The notes under the pieces were generated by a model. The model was given only the letters and a program-made list of their open reading frames with translations, did no database searches and was not told the DNA's origin. Source: Emticicia aquatica (GTDB taxonomy: Bacteria > Bacteroidota > Bacteroidia > Cytophagales > Spirosomataceae). Taken from it: a stretch of DNA of 64,000 bases. A program made the position numbers and the translations under genes. Location: assembly GCF_923079645.1 (NCBI RefSeq), contig NZ_CAKLPY010000005.1, positions 1-64,000 of the forward strand. Direction: 5' to 3'. Shown here one piece after another: positions 39,933 to 49,006 of this stretch (its first letter is position 1; each line of letters starts with the position of its first letter).

Positions 39933-42314
39933 TTACAAACTAAGTGCAACTAATTCGCCAGGATGCCCAACTGCACCAACCGCAACCACGATGTATTGTT
40001 TGCCATTGACAGAATAAGTCATCGGAACACCCGTTTGATTGGCTGGTAATTCAAGTTCAGCTATAATTTTACCTGTTTCTTTATTATATGCTCGGAAAAT
40101 TTTTCCACCACCACCATCAGAAGCATATAATCCAGAGCCTTCGCCAGCAAAAAGGAGAGACTTAGTAACCAACATTCCCACACGTTCGGGTGAGCCAGTT
40201 CTTGGAATTTTAAGGCCTTTCAAAGCAGGATTTTCTTTAACCCATTTTGGTGTGTCTGCATTCGGAACCATCCATTTATGCTCGCCTGTATTTAAGTCAA
40301 TGGCAGTAATTCTACCGTATGGAGGTTTTACTAAGGGTAATCCATAAGGTCCAATTCTTGAAGTACCCATATACGCAACGTATGCCATATCGGAATTATT
40401 CGTTGAAGGCTCAATGCTCATAGGTCGTAAAACAGTGCTTGACGAAACATAAAGTATGCCTTTTTCGGGGTCAAAAACGCCGCCTTGCCAATTAGCACCG
40501 CCAACAGCATCTGGTATCATTAAAGTACCTAACTGGTTTGGGGGATTGTAAAGATTGACAGGCGTATATAAAGGGCCTTTGTTGAATTTTGAAACAATTT
40601 TCAATGCTTCTTTTTTAATGGCGGGCGTAAAATCTACCAAAATATCATCCGAATATCCTTGTCTGTCAAATGGAGCGGGTTTCGTTGGAAATGGCTGTGT
40701 AGGGGACGTTATTTCTCCTGGAACAGTACTTTTGGGAACCGCTCGTTCTTCAATTGGCCAAACTGGTTTTCCTGTAATTCTATCAAAAACAAAAGCAAAT
40801 GCTTGTTTCGTAACCTGAATAACGGCTTTTATTGCTTTTCCATCAACATTAATATCAGCTAAAATTGGCGGTGCTGGCAAATCATAATCCCAAATGTCAT
40901 GATGTATTAGTTGATAGTGCCAAACTCGTTCTCCTGTTTTGGCATTGAGGCAAACCAAACTTTGAGAAAACAAATTATCACCTGAGCGATGTCCACCATA
41001 AAAATCACCTGTTGCGGCTTCAAGCGGAAGATAAACATATCCTAATGCTGGGTCGGCAGTTAATGGAGCCCAAGCTCCAGCATTGCCTGTGTATTTCCAA
41101 CTTTCATCTTTCCATGTTTCGTTACCTAATTCACCTGCTTGCGGAATTGTATGAAAAATCCATAATTGTTTACCTGTTTTCACATCATAACCCATAATAT
41201 CACCTCTTGTTTGGCTTTTAGAAGTGGGGGCTAAACCAACAGGAAAACTCGCTCCCATGATAATTACATCGTTTACAATGATTGGTGGAGATGTTGAACC
41301 GATGGTTGAAGTTAATGGGTCAACGTGGCTTCCTAATCCTTTTTTTAAATCAACTATACCGTTTTCTCCAAAATCATTTATTGGTCTTCCTGTTTGAGCA
41401 TCAAGTGCCACTAATTGAAAGCTTGGAGAAATAAAAACTACTCGATCTTTACCTCCTTTCTCATCCGACCAATAAGCAACGCCCCGCCCCGAATTTTGTC
41501 TTGGAACATAAGCTTTTCGCTCTTTTTCATCCAAACGAAATGTCCAAAGTGTTTCTCCTGTTTCGGCATCAATCGCCGCAATAGAGCGACTCAAACCTGC
41601 AGTTGTATAAAGTACGCCTTTGACCATTAACGGAGTTGACTTAAAATAATATTCTGGGCTTGGCCCAAAATTATCAGTTTTCCAACGCCAAGCGATTTTT
41701 AATTGAGGAGCATTTGTTTCATTAATTTGATTCAAAACAGAGTAATTTGTACTACCAAAATCGCCTCTGTGTTGTGGCCAATCTGCTTCGATTGTTTTGG
41801 GCTTATTTTCAGAAATTGCTGGTTTAAAGCCCATACTTACACGAGAAGGAGGAGCTGCCCCCAAAATGGTTTTGTCGGCAATGTTTTTAAAGGCTAATGG
41901 TTTTTCGCCCGAAGGGAATCCATTTGCATTCAAAATAAAGGCTATAAGTGCTGCATAAGTTTTTTCATCGAAAGAATTGGGTTTTGTCTTAGGCATTGTT
42001 GACTTTGTGTAAAGAAACAATTCTCGCAAAGTCTTATTTTTCCATTTGGTCTGAAACCTGTCGCCAATTAGTGCCGAACCGCCTTCCGAACCACGTAAAT
42101 CTCGTCCATGACAAATGGCACATGAATTAAGGTATATCTCGCTAGCTGATTGAACTTGGTCTTTGCTAAAAACACCATTAAGTGCTGTTGGAATTTCATT
42201 TTTAGAAATGGCATTATTAGTTTGAGCCAAAGCTGTAATACTTGTCAGCAATAAGAAAATAGACCAATTCAATGTTTTTTTCATAGTTTTCATTAATTTT
42301 ATCCAAATAAACAC
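39933..42314 (-). CDS. PQQ-dependent dehydrogenase with N-terminal cytochrome c (793 aa)
   Basis: A signal peptide (best from the Met at residue 11, MKKTLNWSIFLLLTS..ALAQ) precedes a heme c domain (CAICH, 65-69; Met ligand in KSTMPKTKP). A quinoprotein propeller follows: DWPQHRGDFGSTNYSVLNQI, LKIAWRWKTDNFGPSPEYYF, LIHHDIWDYDLPAPPILADI and GVPMTYSVNGKQYIVVAVGA. It is homologous to the 703-residue protein, but here the heme lies at the N-terminus, so the two enzymes differ in domain order. Both sit round one MFS transporter. Substrate unknown; a periplasmic sugar or alcohol is likely. Confidence 0.85.
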   Translation of the reverse strand: MFIWIKLMKTMKKTLNWSIFLLLTSITALAQTNNAISKNEIPTALNGVFSKDQVQSASEIYLNSCAICHGRDLRGSEGGSALIGDRFQTKWKNKTLRELFLYTKSTMPKTKPNSFDEKTYAALIAFILNANGFPSGEKPLAFKNIADKTILGAAPPSRVSMGFKPAISENKPKTIEADWPQHRGDFGSTNYSVLNQINETNAPQLKIAWRWKTDNFGPSPEYYFKSTPLMVKGVLYTTAGLSRSIAAIDAETGETLWTFRLDEKERKAYVPRQNSGRGVAYWSDEKGGKDRVVFISPSFQLVALDAQTGRPINDFGENGIVDLKKGLGSHVDPLTSTIGSTSPPIIVNDVIIMGASFPVGLAPTSKSQTRGDIMGYDVKTGKQLWIFHTIPQAGELGNETWKDESWKYTGNAGAWAPLTADPALGYVYLPLEAATGDFYGGHRSGDNLFSQSLVCLNAKTGERVWHYQLIHHDIWDYDLPAPPILADINVDGKAIKAVIQVTKQAFAFVFDRITGKPVWPIEERAVPKSTVPGEITSPTQPFPTKPAPFDRQGYSDDILVDFTPAIKKEALKIVSKFNKGPLYTPVNLYNPPNQLGTLMIPDAVGGANWQGGVFDPEKGILYVSSSTVLRPMSIEPSTNNSDMAYVAYMGTSRIGPYGLPLVKPPYGRITAIDLNTGEHKWMVPNADTPKWVKENPALKGLKIPRTGSPERVGMLVTKSLLFAGEGSGLYASDGGGGKIFRAYNKETGKIIAELELPANQTGVPMTYSVNGKQYIVVAVGAVGHPGELVALSL

Positions 42315-42349
42315 TTAATTTTTATTCATTTCAATAAAAATAAAATTAT

Positions 42350-43855
42350 TTATTTCACTGTCAATATCACGCGTTGATACCTAATAAGTGTAGGTATTCC
42401 TGCATCTTTTCCTTCCACAATAATATGAAAAGTATCACCACTTTTAACCGAAGTCGGAACCGTTACTTGGGCTTTATTATCTTTTGCGGTCATTATAACT
42501 TTTTCACTGGAAGTTCCTGCTTCTTGATATTGCCAAAATTTAAAAGAAACTTTATTTCCATCAGGGTCGATTGCCTTGGCATTTAAGTTTAATTGCTGCC
42601 CTGCTTTTACGTTGATTCGATTTCCTTCTAAAACTGAGATTTTTGGAGCGTGATTCGCCGATTTATAATCTTTTACACACCAATCAGCACGAGCCGCAAA
42701 GTCCAATTGTAACGCATCAATCCAACGTGTCTGAGGAAAAGAAGCATCTTGTTTGTTGGTAAATGGATTATAATCTGTCAATGTAGGGGCATCTTCCCAT
42801 CGAAACGGGTTTGTAGCTGATTGCACCATTCTACCGCCCCAGCCACCAAATTCTGGGTTGTCACGGTTCATCAAACCAACATCCAATAATTGAAAATAGG
42901 CTGGTGAATCTCCTTCCGAAATGAAATCATATTTTGTCATTTTCCGTTTTTCCATTTCTGCAATTGTACCTTGGTCATGCTCTGGGTCGTCGGCAATTTT
43001 TTGTCCATCGCCCCACGAATAGTATTTTGCTAAAAGTGGTCCATGATTATGAATAATGTTTTTAGCCATAAATTCGCCTCGCAAAAATGGTTGTAGTTCG
43101 GTCGGAACAACCATTGTCCACGGATAAGCTAAACACCAAAATTGATTAGAATTATAAAAAACTCTAATCTTGTTCCAATTCGGAGCGATGTATTTTTTGT
43201 AAGTGGCATCTTGGTCCAAAACGGCATATATTATTGCTTTTTTAGATACTTTTTCATAAATAGCTGTCCAGTTCGGTTGGTTTTTATACGTTTCTTCGAT
43301 TGATTTTAAAGCCCGTGCAACTGTATTTGTACCACCCCAAATTTGCAAATAAACCGGTTGTGGATTTTCATCTAAAAGTATTTTTTTTATCCATTCCGAG
43401 CCTTCAGTTTCTTTGCTCATTTCGCCTTCAAAGTCGATATTTCCTACTTTTACCATTTTTTTCAATTCGGTGGCGGTTGGAAAACCTTTGGCGTGTTTTA
43501 ATAAATTAGGCTGTATTTTGCCGTATTCATCTAATAATTCTTGCATCCAAGTTGTTCCTGGCCAACGAAGGTCAGTTCGCTCACCGTAGCGTTTGGCGGT
43601 TGTTTCTAATTCTGAAATCATTTTTGTGCCTTTGCCATCGCCTTTATAATGCCATTGCGAACTACTATAAACCAAACCTTCAAGTTTAAATTCATTAGAA
43701 TAAAGCAACATTCTAATGAAAGAATCAACGTCATCAAGTTCGCCGTCGGTGGTTACAATGGTTCGTGGTTTTGGGTTGTTTTGGGCAAAAAGTTTTTCAT
43801 TCATCAGTAAACCTAAGCAACTAATCAAAAGAAATAGACTTATTTTTGTTTTCAT
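42350..43855 (-). CDS. Secreted DUF1593 nucleoside-hydrolase-like protein (501 aa)
   Basis: A signal peptide (SLFLLISCLGLLMNEKLFAQ) leads a nucleoside-hydrolase-like domain with the metal-binding style motif RTIVTTDGELDDVDSF, then LVYSSSQWHYKGDG, PVYLQIWGGTNTVARAL and GDSPAYFQLLDVGL. The last 90 residues form a cadherin-like or Sde182-type beta domain (LNLNAKAIDPDGNKVSF to IRYQRVILTVK). This family (DUF1593) is often secreted in polysaccharide-degrading clusters and may split N- or O-glycosidic bonds. It leads the four-gene minus operon and has a paralogue at 55512. Confidence 0.85.
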   Translation of the reverse strand: MKTKISLFLLISCLGLLMNEKLFAQNNPKPRTIVTTDGELDDVDSFIRMLLYSNEFKLEGLVYSSSQWHYKGDGKGTKMISELETTAKRYGERTDLRWPGTTWMQELLDEYGKIQPNLLKHAKGFPTATELKKMVKVGNIDFEGEMSKETEGSEWIKKILLDENPQPVYLQIWGGTNTVARALKSIEETYKNQPNWTAIYEKVSKKAIIYAVLDQDATYKKYIAPNWNKIRVFYNSNQFWCLAYPWTMVVPTELQPFLRGEFMAKNIIHNHGPLLAKYYSWGDGQKIADDPEHDQGTIAEMEKRKMTKYDFISEGDSPAYFQLLDVGLMNRDNPEFGGWGGRMVQSATNPFRWEDAPTLTDYNPFTNKQDASFPQTRWIDALQLDFAARADWCVKDYKSANHAPKISVLEGNRINVKAGQQLNLNAKAIDPDGNKVSFKFWQYQEAGTSSEKVIMTAKDNKAQVTVPTSVKSGDTFHIIVEGKDAGIPTLIRYQRVILTVK

Positions 43856-43904
43856 TTTATTTATAAAATTTATTTTTAAATTACCTTTATCTAAGAAATA
43901 GTTT

Positions 43905-43918
43905 AACTAAATTTAGTT
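43905..43918. promoter_or_regulatory. Palindrome in the divergent promoter
   Basis: AACTAAATTTAGTT, a perfect 14-base palindrome in the 154-base gap between two divergent operons, upstream of the DeoR gene. Best candidate for the DeoR-type operator. Confidence 0.5.
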
Positions 43919-44009
43919 TACGAAATTAAAAACAAAATAAATGGTTTCAAATATTTTCGTTTATTTATTTTTATTTACGATTACTATCTTTTATTTTTGA
44001 ATTAAAATT

Positions 44010-44777
44010 ATGGCAATGCTACCAAATCAACGTCGAGAAAAAATTTTAGACCTATTAAAAGAAGATGGTTCAGCAAAGGTTGTGGACTTATCTAGGCTGT
44101 TCAAAGTAACCGAAGTTACGATTCGGCAAGACTTAGAAAAATTAGAAAGCGAAGGGCTAATTATAAAAGAACACGGTGGGGCTTTCTTGAAAAATGTAGA
44201 AGACCAGGTGCGGAGTTTTTCGTTGGTGCATCAAGAAAATTTAGATAAAAAAGAAGTGATTGCCCAAAAATGCCTTGAATTTATTGAGTCGGGCGATACA
44301 ATTATTCTTGATTCAGGAAGTACAACCACCGAAATTGCCAAAAAACTAAAAGGCTTAAAAAACTTGACTGTGATTACAAATGCCTTAAATATTGCCTTGA
44401 TGTTGGGAACAGAATCGGGCATAGAAGTGATAATGACGGGAGGAGAATTTAAGCCACCAACCCTTTCGTTGACAGGACAAAAAGCCGCAGATTTTTTTAA
44501 AGGATTAAATGTTCAAAAGTTGTTTTTGGCAACGGCAGGTATTTCGCTAAAATCAGGTTTGACTTATCCGAGTATCAGCGATTTAGTCGTAAAAAAAGCA
44601 ATGATTGACGCAGCCGAAGTTACATATTTGGTTGCTGATAGTACAAAAATCGGTAAAAGTGCTTTGGCAAGTTTGGGGGCGTTGGGTTTGATAGATTATA
44701 TCATTACGGATGCAGGTATTGAGGAAAAACACAAAGAGGTTTTTAGAGATAATGAAATTGAAGTAATAATTGCTTGA
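44010..44777 (+). CDS. DeoR-family transcriptional regulator (255 aa)
   Basis: The N-terminal winged helix (LPNQRREKILDLLKEDGSAK, then VTEVTIRQDLEKLESEGLII and KEHGGAFL) is standard for DeoR. The C-terminal sugar-phosphate sensor has DSGSTTTEIAKKL, VITNALNIALML, GLTYPSISDLVVKKAMI and LVADSTKIGKSAL. DeoR regulators usually repress sugar operons and are released by a phosphorylated intermediate. It is the first gene of the plus operon and divergent from the minus operon at 43855, so it may control both through the palindrome at 43905. MAMLPNQ gives two possible starts six bases apart. Confidence 0.88.
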   Translation: MAMLPNQRREKILDLLKEDGSAKVVDLSRLFKVTEVTIRQDLEKLESEGLIIKEHGGAFLKNVEDQVRSFSLVHQENLDKKEVIAQKCLEFIESGDTIILDSGSTTTEIAKKLKGLKNLTVITNALNIALMLGTESGIEVIMTGGEFKPPTLSLTGQKAADFFKGLNVQKLFLATAGISLKSGLTYPSISDLVVKKAMIDAAEVTYLVADSTKIGKSALASLGALGLIDYIITDAGIEEKHKEVFRDNEIEVIIA

Positions 44778-44847
44778 AATTAAGAAATTAAATGCTGAAA
44801 AGTGACATTAAAAAGTTAAAGATTTCAATATAAATCAAAATATAGAT

Positions 44848-45807
44848 ATGACAACAAGACGCAATTTTATAAAAAACACAGGTATTTTATCGGCTTTAGC
44901 TTTAACGCCAATACAAAAAATTTTTGCTGAAATGGAAATCAAAAACCTCATGGGAATTCAGCTTTTTTCATTGCCCAAAATGCTTTCTGAAGATTTTGTT
45001 GGTGGCATTAAAATGTTATCTCAAATGGGTTATAAAGAGTTGGAACTTTTCGGCCCATTTCCTTTTAGTACGGAGATGGCTCATAAAAGTTGGGCTGCTG
45101 TAACGCCAATGCTCGGTTTTAGTGGAAGTGGCTATTTTGGGCGAAGTATTCAAGAAATAAAATCTATTTTATCAGATAATGGATTGAAAACACCTGCCAT
45201 GCACACAGATTTAGACACGCTAATAAATGGAATGGATAAACTTGGCGAAGCTGCTCACGTGTTGGGGCAAACGTATGTGACATTGCCCGCCATTCCTGAT
45301 GACAAAAGAAAAACTCTGGACGATTACAAACGAATAGCCGAAACGTTCAATAAAATTGGGGAAAGTGCAAAAAAGAACGGAATAAAATTTGGCTATCATA
45401 ATCATGGTTATGGTATCAAACCAATGGATGGGCAAATTCCTTTACAAATTATTCTTGACCAAACAGACCCAAATTTAGTGTTTTTTGAATTAGATATTTT
45501 TTGGACAGCATCAGGAGGAGCAGACCCAATTTCATATTTGGAAAAATATCCGAACCGCTACAAAATGTTACACTTGAAAGACATGAAAGAGAAAAAAGAG
45601 TTTTCGGGCGATGGTGGAAATGCCTCGCAATGGATTCCTCTTTTTTCAAATATGACCACTGCGGGTGATGGCGTACTAGATTTAAAAGGAATCATCAAAA
45701 AAGCGAAAGAAATAGGAGTAGAGCATTATTTCGTGGAGCAAGACATGGTTGCTTCGCCAGAAATTGCGTTAAAACGAAGTTTAGATTATTTGAAAAAAGA
45801 AATTTAA
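44848..45807 (+). CDS. Sugar isomerase/epimerase-like TIM-barrel protein, exported (319 aa)
   Basis: A Tat-type signal (TTRRNFIKNTGILSALAL) marks it for export in folded form. The xylose-isomerase-like barrel contains GYKELELFGPFPF, KFGYHNHGYGIKP (His pair), FFELDIFWTASGG (Glu), KMLHLKDMKEK (His) and EHYFVEQDMVASPEIAL (Glu). These are the metal ligands of this superfamily. It might isomerise a sugar in the periplasm, or be a lyase of the same fold. It sits between the DeoR gene and the esterase in one operon. It is one of two isomerase candidates here. Confidence 0.8.
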   Translation: MTTRRNFIKNTGILSALALTPIQKIFAEMEIKNLMGIQLFSLPKMLSEDFVGGIKMLSQMGYKELELFGPFPFSTEMAHKSWAAVTPMLGFSGSGYFGRSIQEIKSILSDNGLKTPAMHTDLDTLINGMDKLGEAAHVLGQTYVTLPAIPDDKRKTLDDYKRIAETFNKIGESAKKNGIKFGYHNHGYGIKPMDGQIPLQIILDQTDPNLVFFELDIFWTASGGADPISYLEKYPNRYKMLHLKDMKEKKEFSGDGGNASQWIPLFSNMTTAGDGVLDLKGIIKKAKEIGVEHYFVEQDMVASPEIALKRSLDYLKKEI

Positions 45808-45830
45808 TACCCAATTAACCCCATTAAAAA

Positions 45831-46706
45831 ATGAAATATATTCTTTCTTTTATAGTGCTAATTTGGGCTTTTGAAAATACACAAGCTCAAAAAGTAATTT
45901 CGCTTTACGAAGGAAAAGCACCTGGTTCGGAAACTTGGACTTGGAGCGAAGGTGAAAGCGTTAAAAATATGTTTAATAATCGTGTGGCTTATAATGTTGT
46001 AAATCCAACGATTACCGCATATTTACCCGAACCATCAAATGCCAATGGAACAGCCGTAATTGTTGCTCCAGGTGGGGCATTTCATACGCTTTCAATGGAT
46101 TCTGAAGGAATTGAGGTTGCGAAATGGCTCAATTCAAATGGTATTGCGGCATTCGTTTTGAAGTATCGTCTTGCAAGAAGTTTTACCGACGACCCAGTAA
46201 AAGAATTGATGGGCAAAATGGGTAATTTCAAAACTTTAGATGAAGAAAATGCGGCTGTTGTTCCATTGGCCTTGCAAGATGGCTTAACAGCTGTAAAATA
46301 TGTACGGACACATGCAAATGAACTAAAAATTGCTGGCAATAAAATTGGTTTTATTGGATTTTCGGCGGGTGCAACGCTCACGATGTCAGTAATTTATAGT
46401 GCAACTGATGAAAGCCGCCCTAATTTCGTAGCTCCTATTTATGCTTACGAAAAAGCCATTATTGGAAATGAAGTTCCGAAGGTAAAAACGCCTATTTTTA
46501 TTGCCGTTGCCAGCGATGATCAATTAGGTTTTGTGCCACATAGCATTAATATTTATAACAAATGGTTTCAAGCAAAACAGCCAACAGAACTGCATATTTA
46601 TGAAAAAGGCGGTCATGGTTTTGGCATGAGAAAAAGCAATATTACGACCGATGCATGGATAGAACATTTTGGCCTTTGGTTGAAAATGCAAGGATTTTTG
46701 AAGTAA
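45831..46706 (+). CDS. Secreted alpha/beta-hydrolase esterase (291 aa)
   Basis: A signal peptide (LSFIVLIWAFENTQAQ) is followed by an alpha/beta hydrolase core: oxyanion stretch VIVAPGGAFHTLSMDSEG, nucleophile motif GFSAGAT, acid in VASDDQLGFVP and base in KGGHGFGM. It resembles carbohydrate esterases of the acetyl-xylan or BD-FAE type, which strip acetyl or feruloyl groups from plant polysaccharides. It lies between the TIM-barrel and FucI-like genes with gaps of about 25 bases. The exact ester is unknown. Confidence 0.78.
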   Translation: MKYILSFIVLIWAFENTQAQKVISLYEGKAPGSETWTWSEGESVKNMFNNRVAYNVVNPTITAYLPEPSNANGTAVIVAPGGAFHTLSMDSEGIEVAKWLNSNGIAAFVLKYRLARSFTDDPVKELMGKMGNFKTLDEENAAVVPLALQDGLTAVKYVRTHANELKIAGNKIGFIGFSAGATLTMSVIYSATDESRPNFVAPIYAYEKAIIGNEVPKVKTPIFIAVASDDQLGFVPHSINIYNKWFQAKQPTELHIYEKGGHGFGMRKSNITTDAWIEHFGLWLKMQGFLK

Positions 46707-46731
46707 AAAATGACATTTAACAAAATAAAAA

Positions 46732-48129
46732 ATGCTAAGTTTAGGTATAATCATTGGAAATAGAGACTTTTTTCCAGATAGTTTGGTAGAAAAAGCAAGA
46801 ACCGAAATTATTGATGTTTTTGCTAAACTAAAATTAAAACCTATCCTTTTGGATAGTACGGACACAAAGTTAGGCGGCGTTGAAACGTATAAAGAAGCCC
46901 AAAAATGTGCCGATTTATTCAAAGCACATCGTGAAGAAATTGTTGGTGTTTTAGTGCTTTTACCCAATTTTGGGGATGAAAAAGGCGTTGCAGATACCTT
47001 GAAATTAACAGGGTTGAATGTTCCTGTTTTGGTACAAGCTTATCCCGATGAACTGACTAAAATGAACGTGGTCAATCGCCGAGATTCATGGTGCGGAAAA
47101 ATCTCTGTTTGTAACAATTTATACCAATACGGTATTAAGTATTCGCTTACAAGTCAACATGTTAGCTCTCCTTCTGAGGCTGTTTTTCAGAAAGATTTAC
47201 TTGATTTTGTGGCCGTTTGTCGAGTTGTAAAAGGACTCAGAAACGTAAGAATTGGAGCAGTAGGAGCAAGACCTGGAGCTTTTAATACTGTTCGTTATTC
47301 TGAGAAAATTTTGCAAAGAAATGGCATAACTGTAACGACGGTTGACCTTTCTGAAATTTTGGGAAAAGCCAATAAACTCACCATAGATGATACTGTTGTA
47401 AAACAACATTTGGAAGCAATTAATGCGTATGCACCTAAGGGAAAAACACCAAACGAAGCCATGATTCAAATTGCAAAATTGGATGTCGTTTTGAAAGAAT
47501 TTATGGAAGAATACGCTCTCGATGCCACGGCTATTCAATGCTGGACTTCGTTGCAGCAAAACTATGGTTGTAATGTTTGTACGAGTATGAGCATCATGTC
47601 GGAAAATATGTTGCCAAGTGCGTGCGAGGTCGATGTTACAGGAACATTGAGTATGTACGCCATGCAATTAGCATCTGGTTCACCGAGTGCCTTGGTCGAT
47701 TGGAATAATAATTATGCCGATGACCCCGATAAATGTGTTTTATTTCACTGCGGAAACTGGGCAAAATCATTCTTGCCAGATATTTCAATTGGAACAGCAC
47801 CTATTCTTGGAACAACGGTTGGCGTAGAAAACACCTACGGTGCGTTGGATGGAAGAACGCCAGCAATGCCTTTGACCTACGGAAGAATCAGTACCGACGA
47901 CCCCAAAGGAATTATCAAAGCGTATATTGGTGAGGGTGAGTTAACAAACGATCCATTAAGTACATTTGGCAATCGGGCAGTGGCTCAAATTTCAGACTTA
48001 CAAGGTTTGATGAAATACGTTTGTCGCAATGGTTTTGAGCATCATGTCGTAATGAACGCATCAAAAACAGCAGCCATTTTAGAGGAAGCATTAAGTAATT
48101 ATATGGGATGGGAAGTGTATAAACATTAA
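46732..48129 (+). CDS. L-fucose/L-arabinose isomerase-like protein (465 aa)
   Basis: This is a full-length FucI/AraA-type isomerase: N-terminal GIIIGNRDFFPDSLVEKART, VLVLLPNFGDEKGVADTLK, a middle RVVKGLRNVRIGAVGARPGA and C-terminal VDVTGTLSMYAMQLASG, WNNNYADDPDKCVLFHCGNW and GEGELTNDPLSTFGN. Metal ligands of the family (Glu and His in the C-terminal half) are plausible but not certain from reading. It is followed by a split transketolase and, further on, an FGGY kinase, so it probably makes the ketose that is phosphorylated. Substrate might be D-apiose or an uncommon pentose or tetrose. Confidence 0.8.
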   Translation: MLSLGIIIGNRDFFPDSLVEKARTEIIDVFAKLKLKPILLDSTDTKLGGVETYKEAQKCADLFKAHREEIVGVLVLLPNFGDEKGVADTLKLTGLNVPVLVQAYPDELTKMNVVNRRDSWCGKISVCNNLYQYGIKYSLTSQHVSSPSEAVFQKDLLDFVAVCRVVKGLRNVRIGAVGARPGAFNTVRYSEKILQRNGITVTTVDLSEILGKANKLTIDDTVVKQHLEAINAYAPKGKTPNEAMIQIAKLDVVLKEFMEEYALDATAIQCWTSLQQNYGCNVCTSMSIMSENMLPSACEVDVTGTLSMYAMQLASGSPSALVDWNNNYADDPDKCVLFHCGNWAKSFLPDISIGTAPILGTTVGVENTYGALDGRTPAMPLTYGRISTDDPKGIIKAYIGEGELTNDPLSTFGNRAVAQISDLQGLMKYVCRNGFEHHVVMNASKTAAILEEALSNYMGWEVYKH

Positions 48130-48148
48130 GAAGATTTCTTGAAAAATA

Positions 48149-48976
48149 ATGATTGAAACTGAATTAAAAGAGAAATCACGAGTTTATCGTCGAAAAATTC
48201 TCAAATATATTTACAATGCTAAAGCTGGACATACGGGCGGTAGTTTGTCGATTATTGATATTTTGAATGTACTGTATAATCGGATTATGAATGTTTCTCC
48301 CGAAAATTTTCATTCAAATCTGCGTGACAGATACGTTCAAAGCAAAGGCCATTGCGTTGAAGCATTATATGTTGTATTGGCCGATAAAGGTTTTTTTCCT
48401 GAAGATGATTTATTGACACTTTGCCAATATAATTCACCATACATTGGGCATCCAACCAAGTATATCAAAGGAATGGAGCAAAATACGGGTGGCTTAGGTC
48501 ATGGATTACCGATGTGTTCGGGTATGGCTTTGGCGGCAAAAAAAGATAATTCACCTGTGAAAGTTTTTACAGTTTTGGGCGACGGAGAGATGGCCGAAGG
48601 CTCAAATTGGGAAGCGATGATGTTTGCAGCTCACTATAAATTAGATAATCTTTGTGCTATTTTGGATTATAATAAATTACAAATTACCGCTCCAAATGCC
48701 GAAGTAATGGGCCTCGAACCCATTGACAAAAAACTTGAAGCATTTGGATGGGCTGTAAAACACGTAGATGGACATAATTTGGAAGAACTAACTCAAACCT
48801 TGAAAAATTTACCTTTCGAGACAGGAAAACCTTCGTTTCTGATAGCACATACCGTAAAAGGAAAAGGGGTAAGTTACATGGAAAATGTATTAAAATGGCA
48901 TCATGGAGTACCAACTGCCGAACAATTTGAACAAGCAATGGAAGAATTAGCTGCTGATTCTTTGAGTAATTTTTAA
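48149..48976 (+). CDS. Transketolase N-terminal subunit (275 aa)
   Basis: The thiamine-diphosphate half: GHTGGSLSIIDILNVLYNRI, QSKGHCVEALYVVLADKGF and the TPP motif from GDGEMAEGSNWEA (144) to ILDYNKLQ (Asn175). About 275 residues is the usual size of the split N-subunit. The C-subunit gene starts 30 bases later, and both are needed. This matches AptA-type subunits of apulose-4-phosphate transketolase, which give D-xylulose 5-phosphate and dihydroxyacetone phosphate. Ordinary split transketolases look the same at this level, so apulose specificity is inferred from neighbours. Confidence 0.85.
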   Translation: MIETELKEKSRVYRRKILKYIYNAKAGHTGGSLSIIDILNVLYNRIMNVSPENFHSNLRDRYVQSKGHCVEALYVVLADKGFFPEDDLLTLCQYNSPYIGHPTKYIKGMEQNTGGLGHGLPMCSGMALAAKKDNSPVKVFTVLGDGEMAEGSNWEAMMFAAHYKLDNLCAILDYNKLQITAPNAEVMGLEPIDKKLEAFGWAVKHVDGHNLEELTQTLKNLPFETGKPSFLIAHTVKGKGVSYMENVLKWHHGVPTAEQFEQAMEELAADSLSNF

Positions 48977-49006
48977 ATATGTTTTTGTAAAAAACGACGC
49001 AGACTA

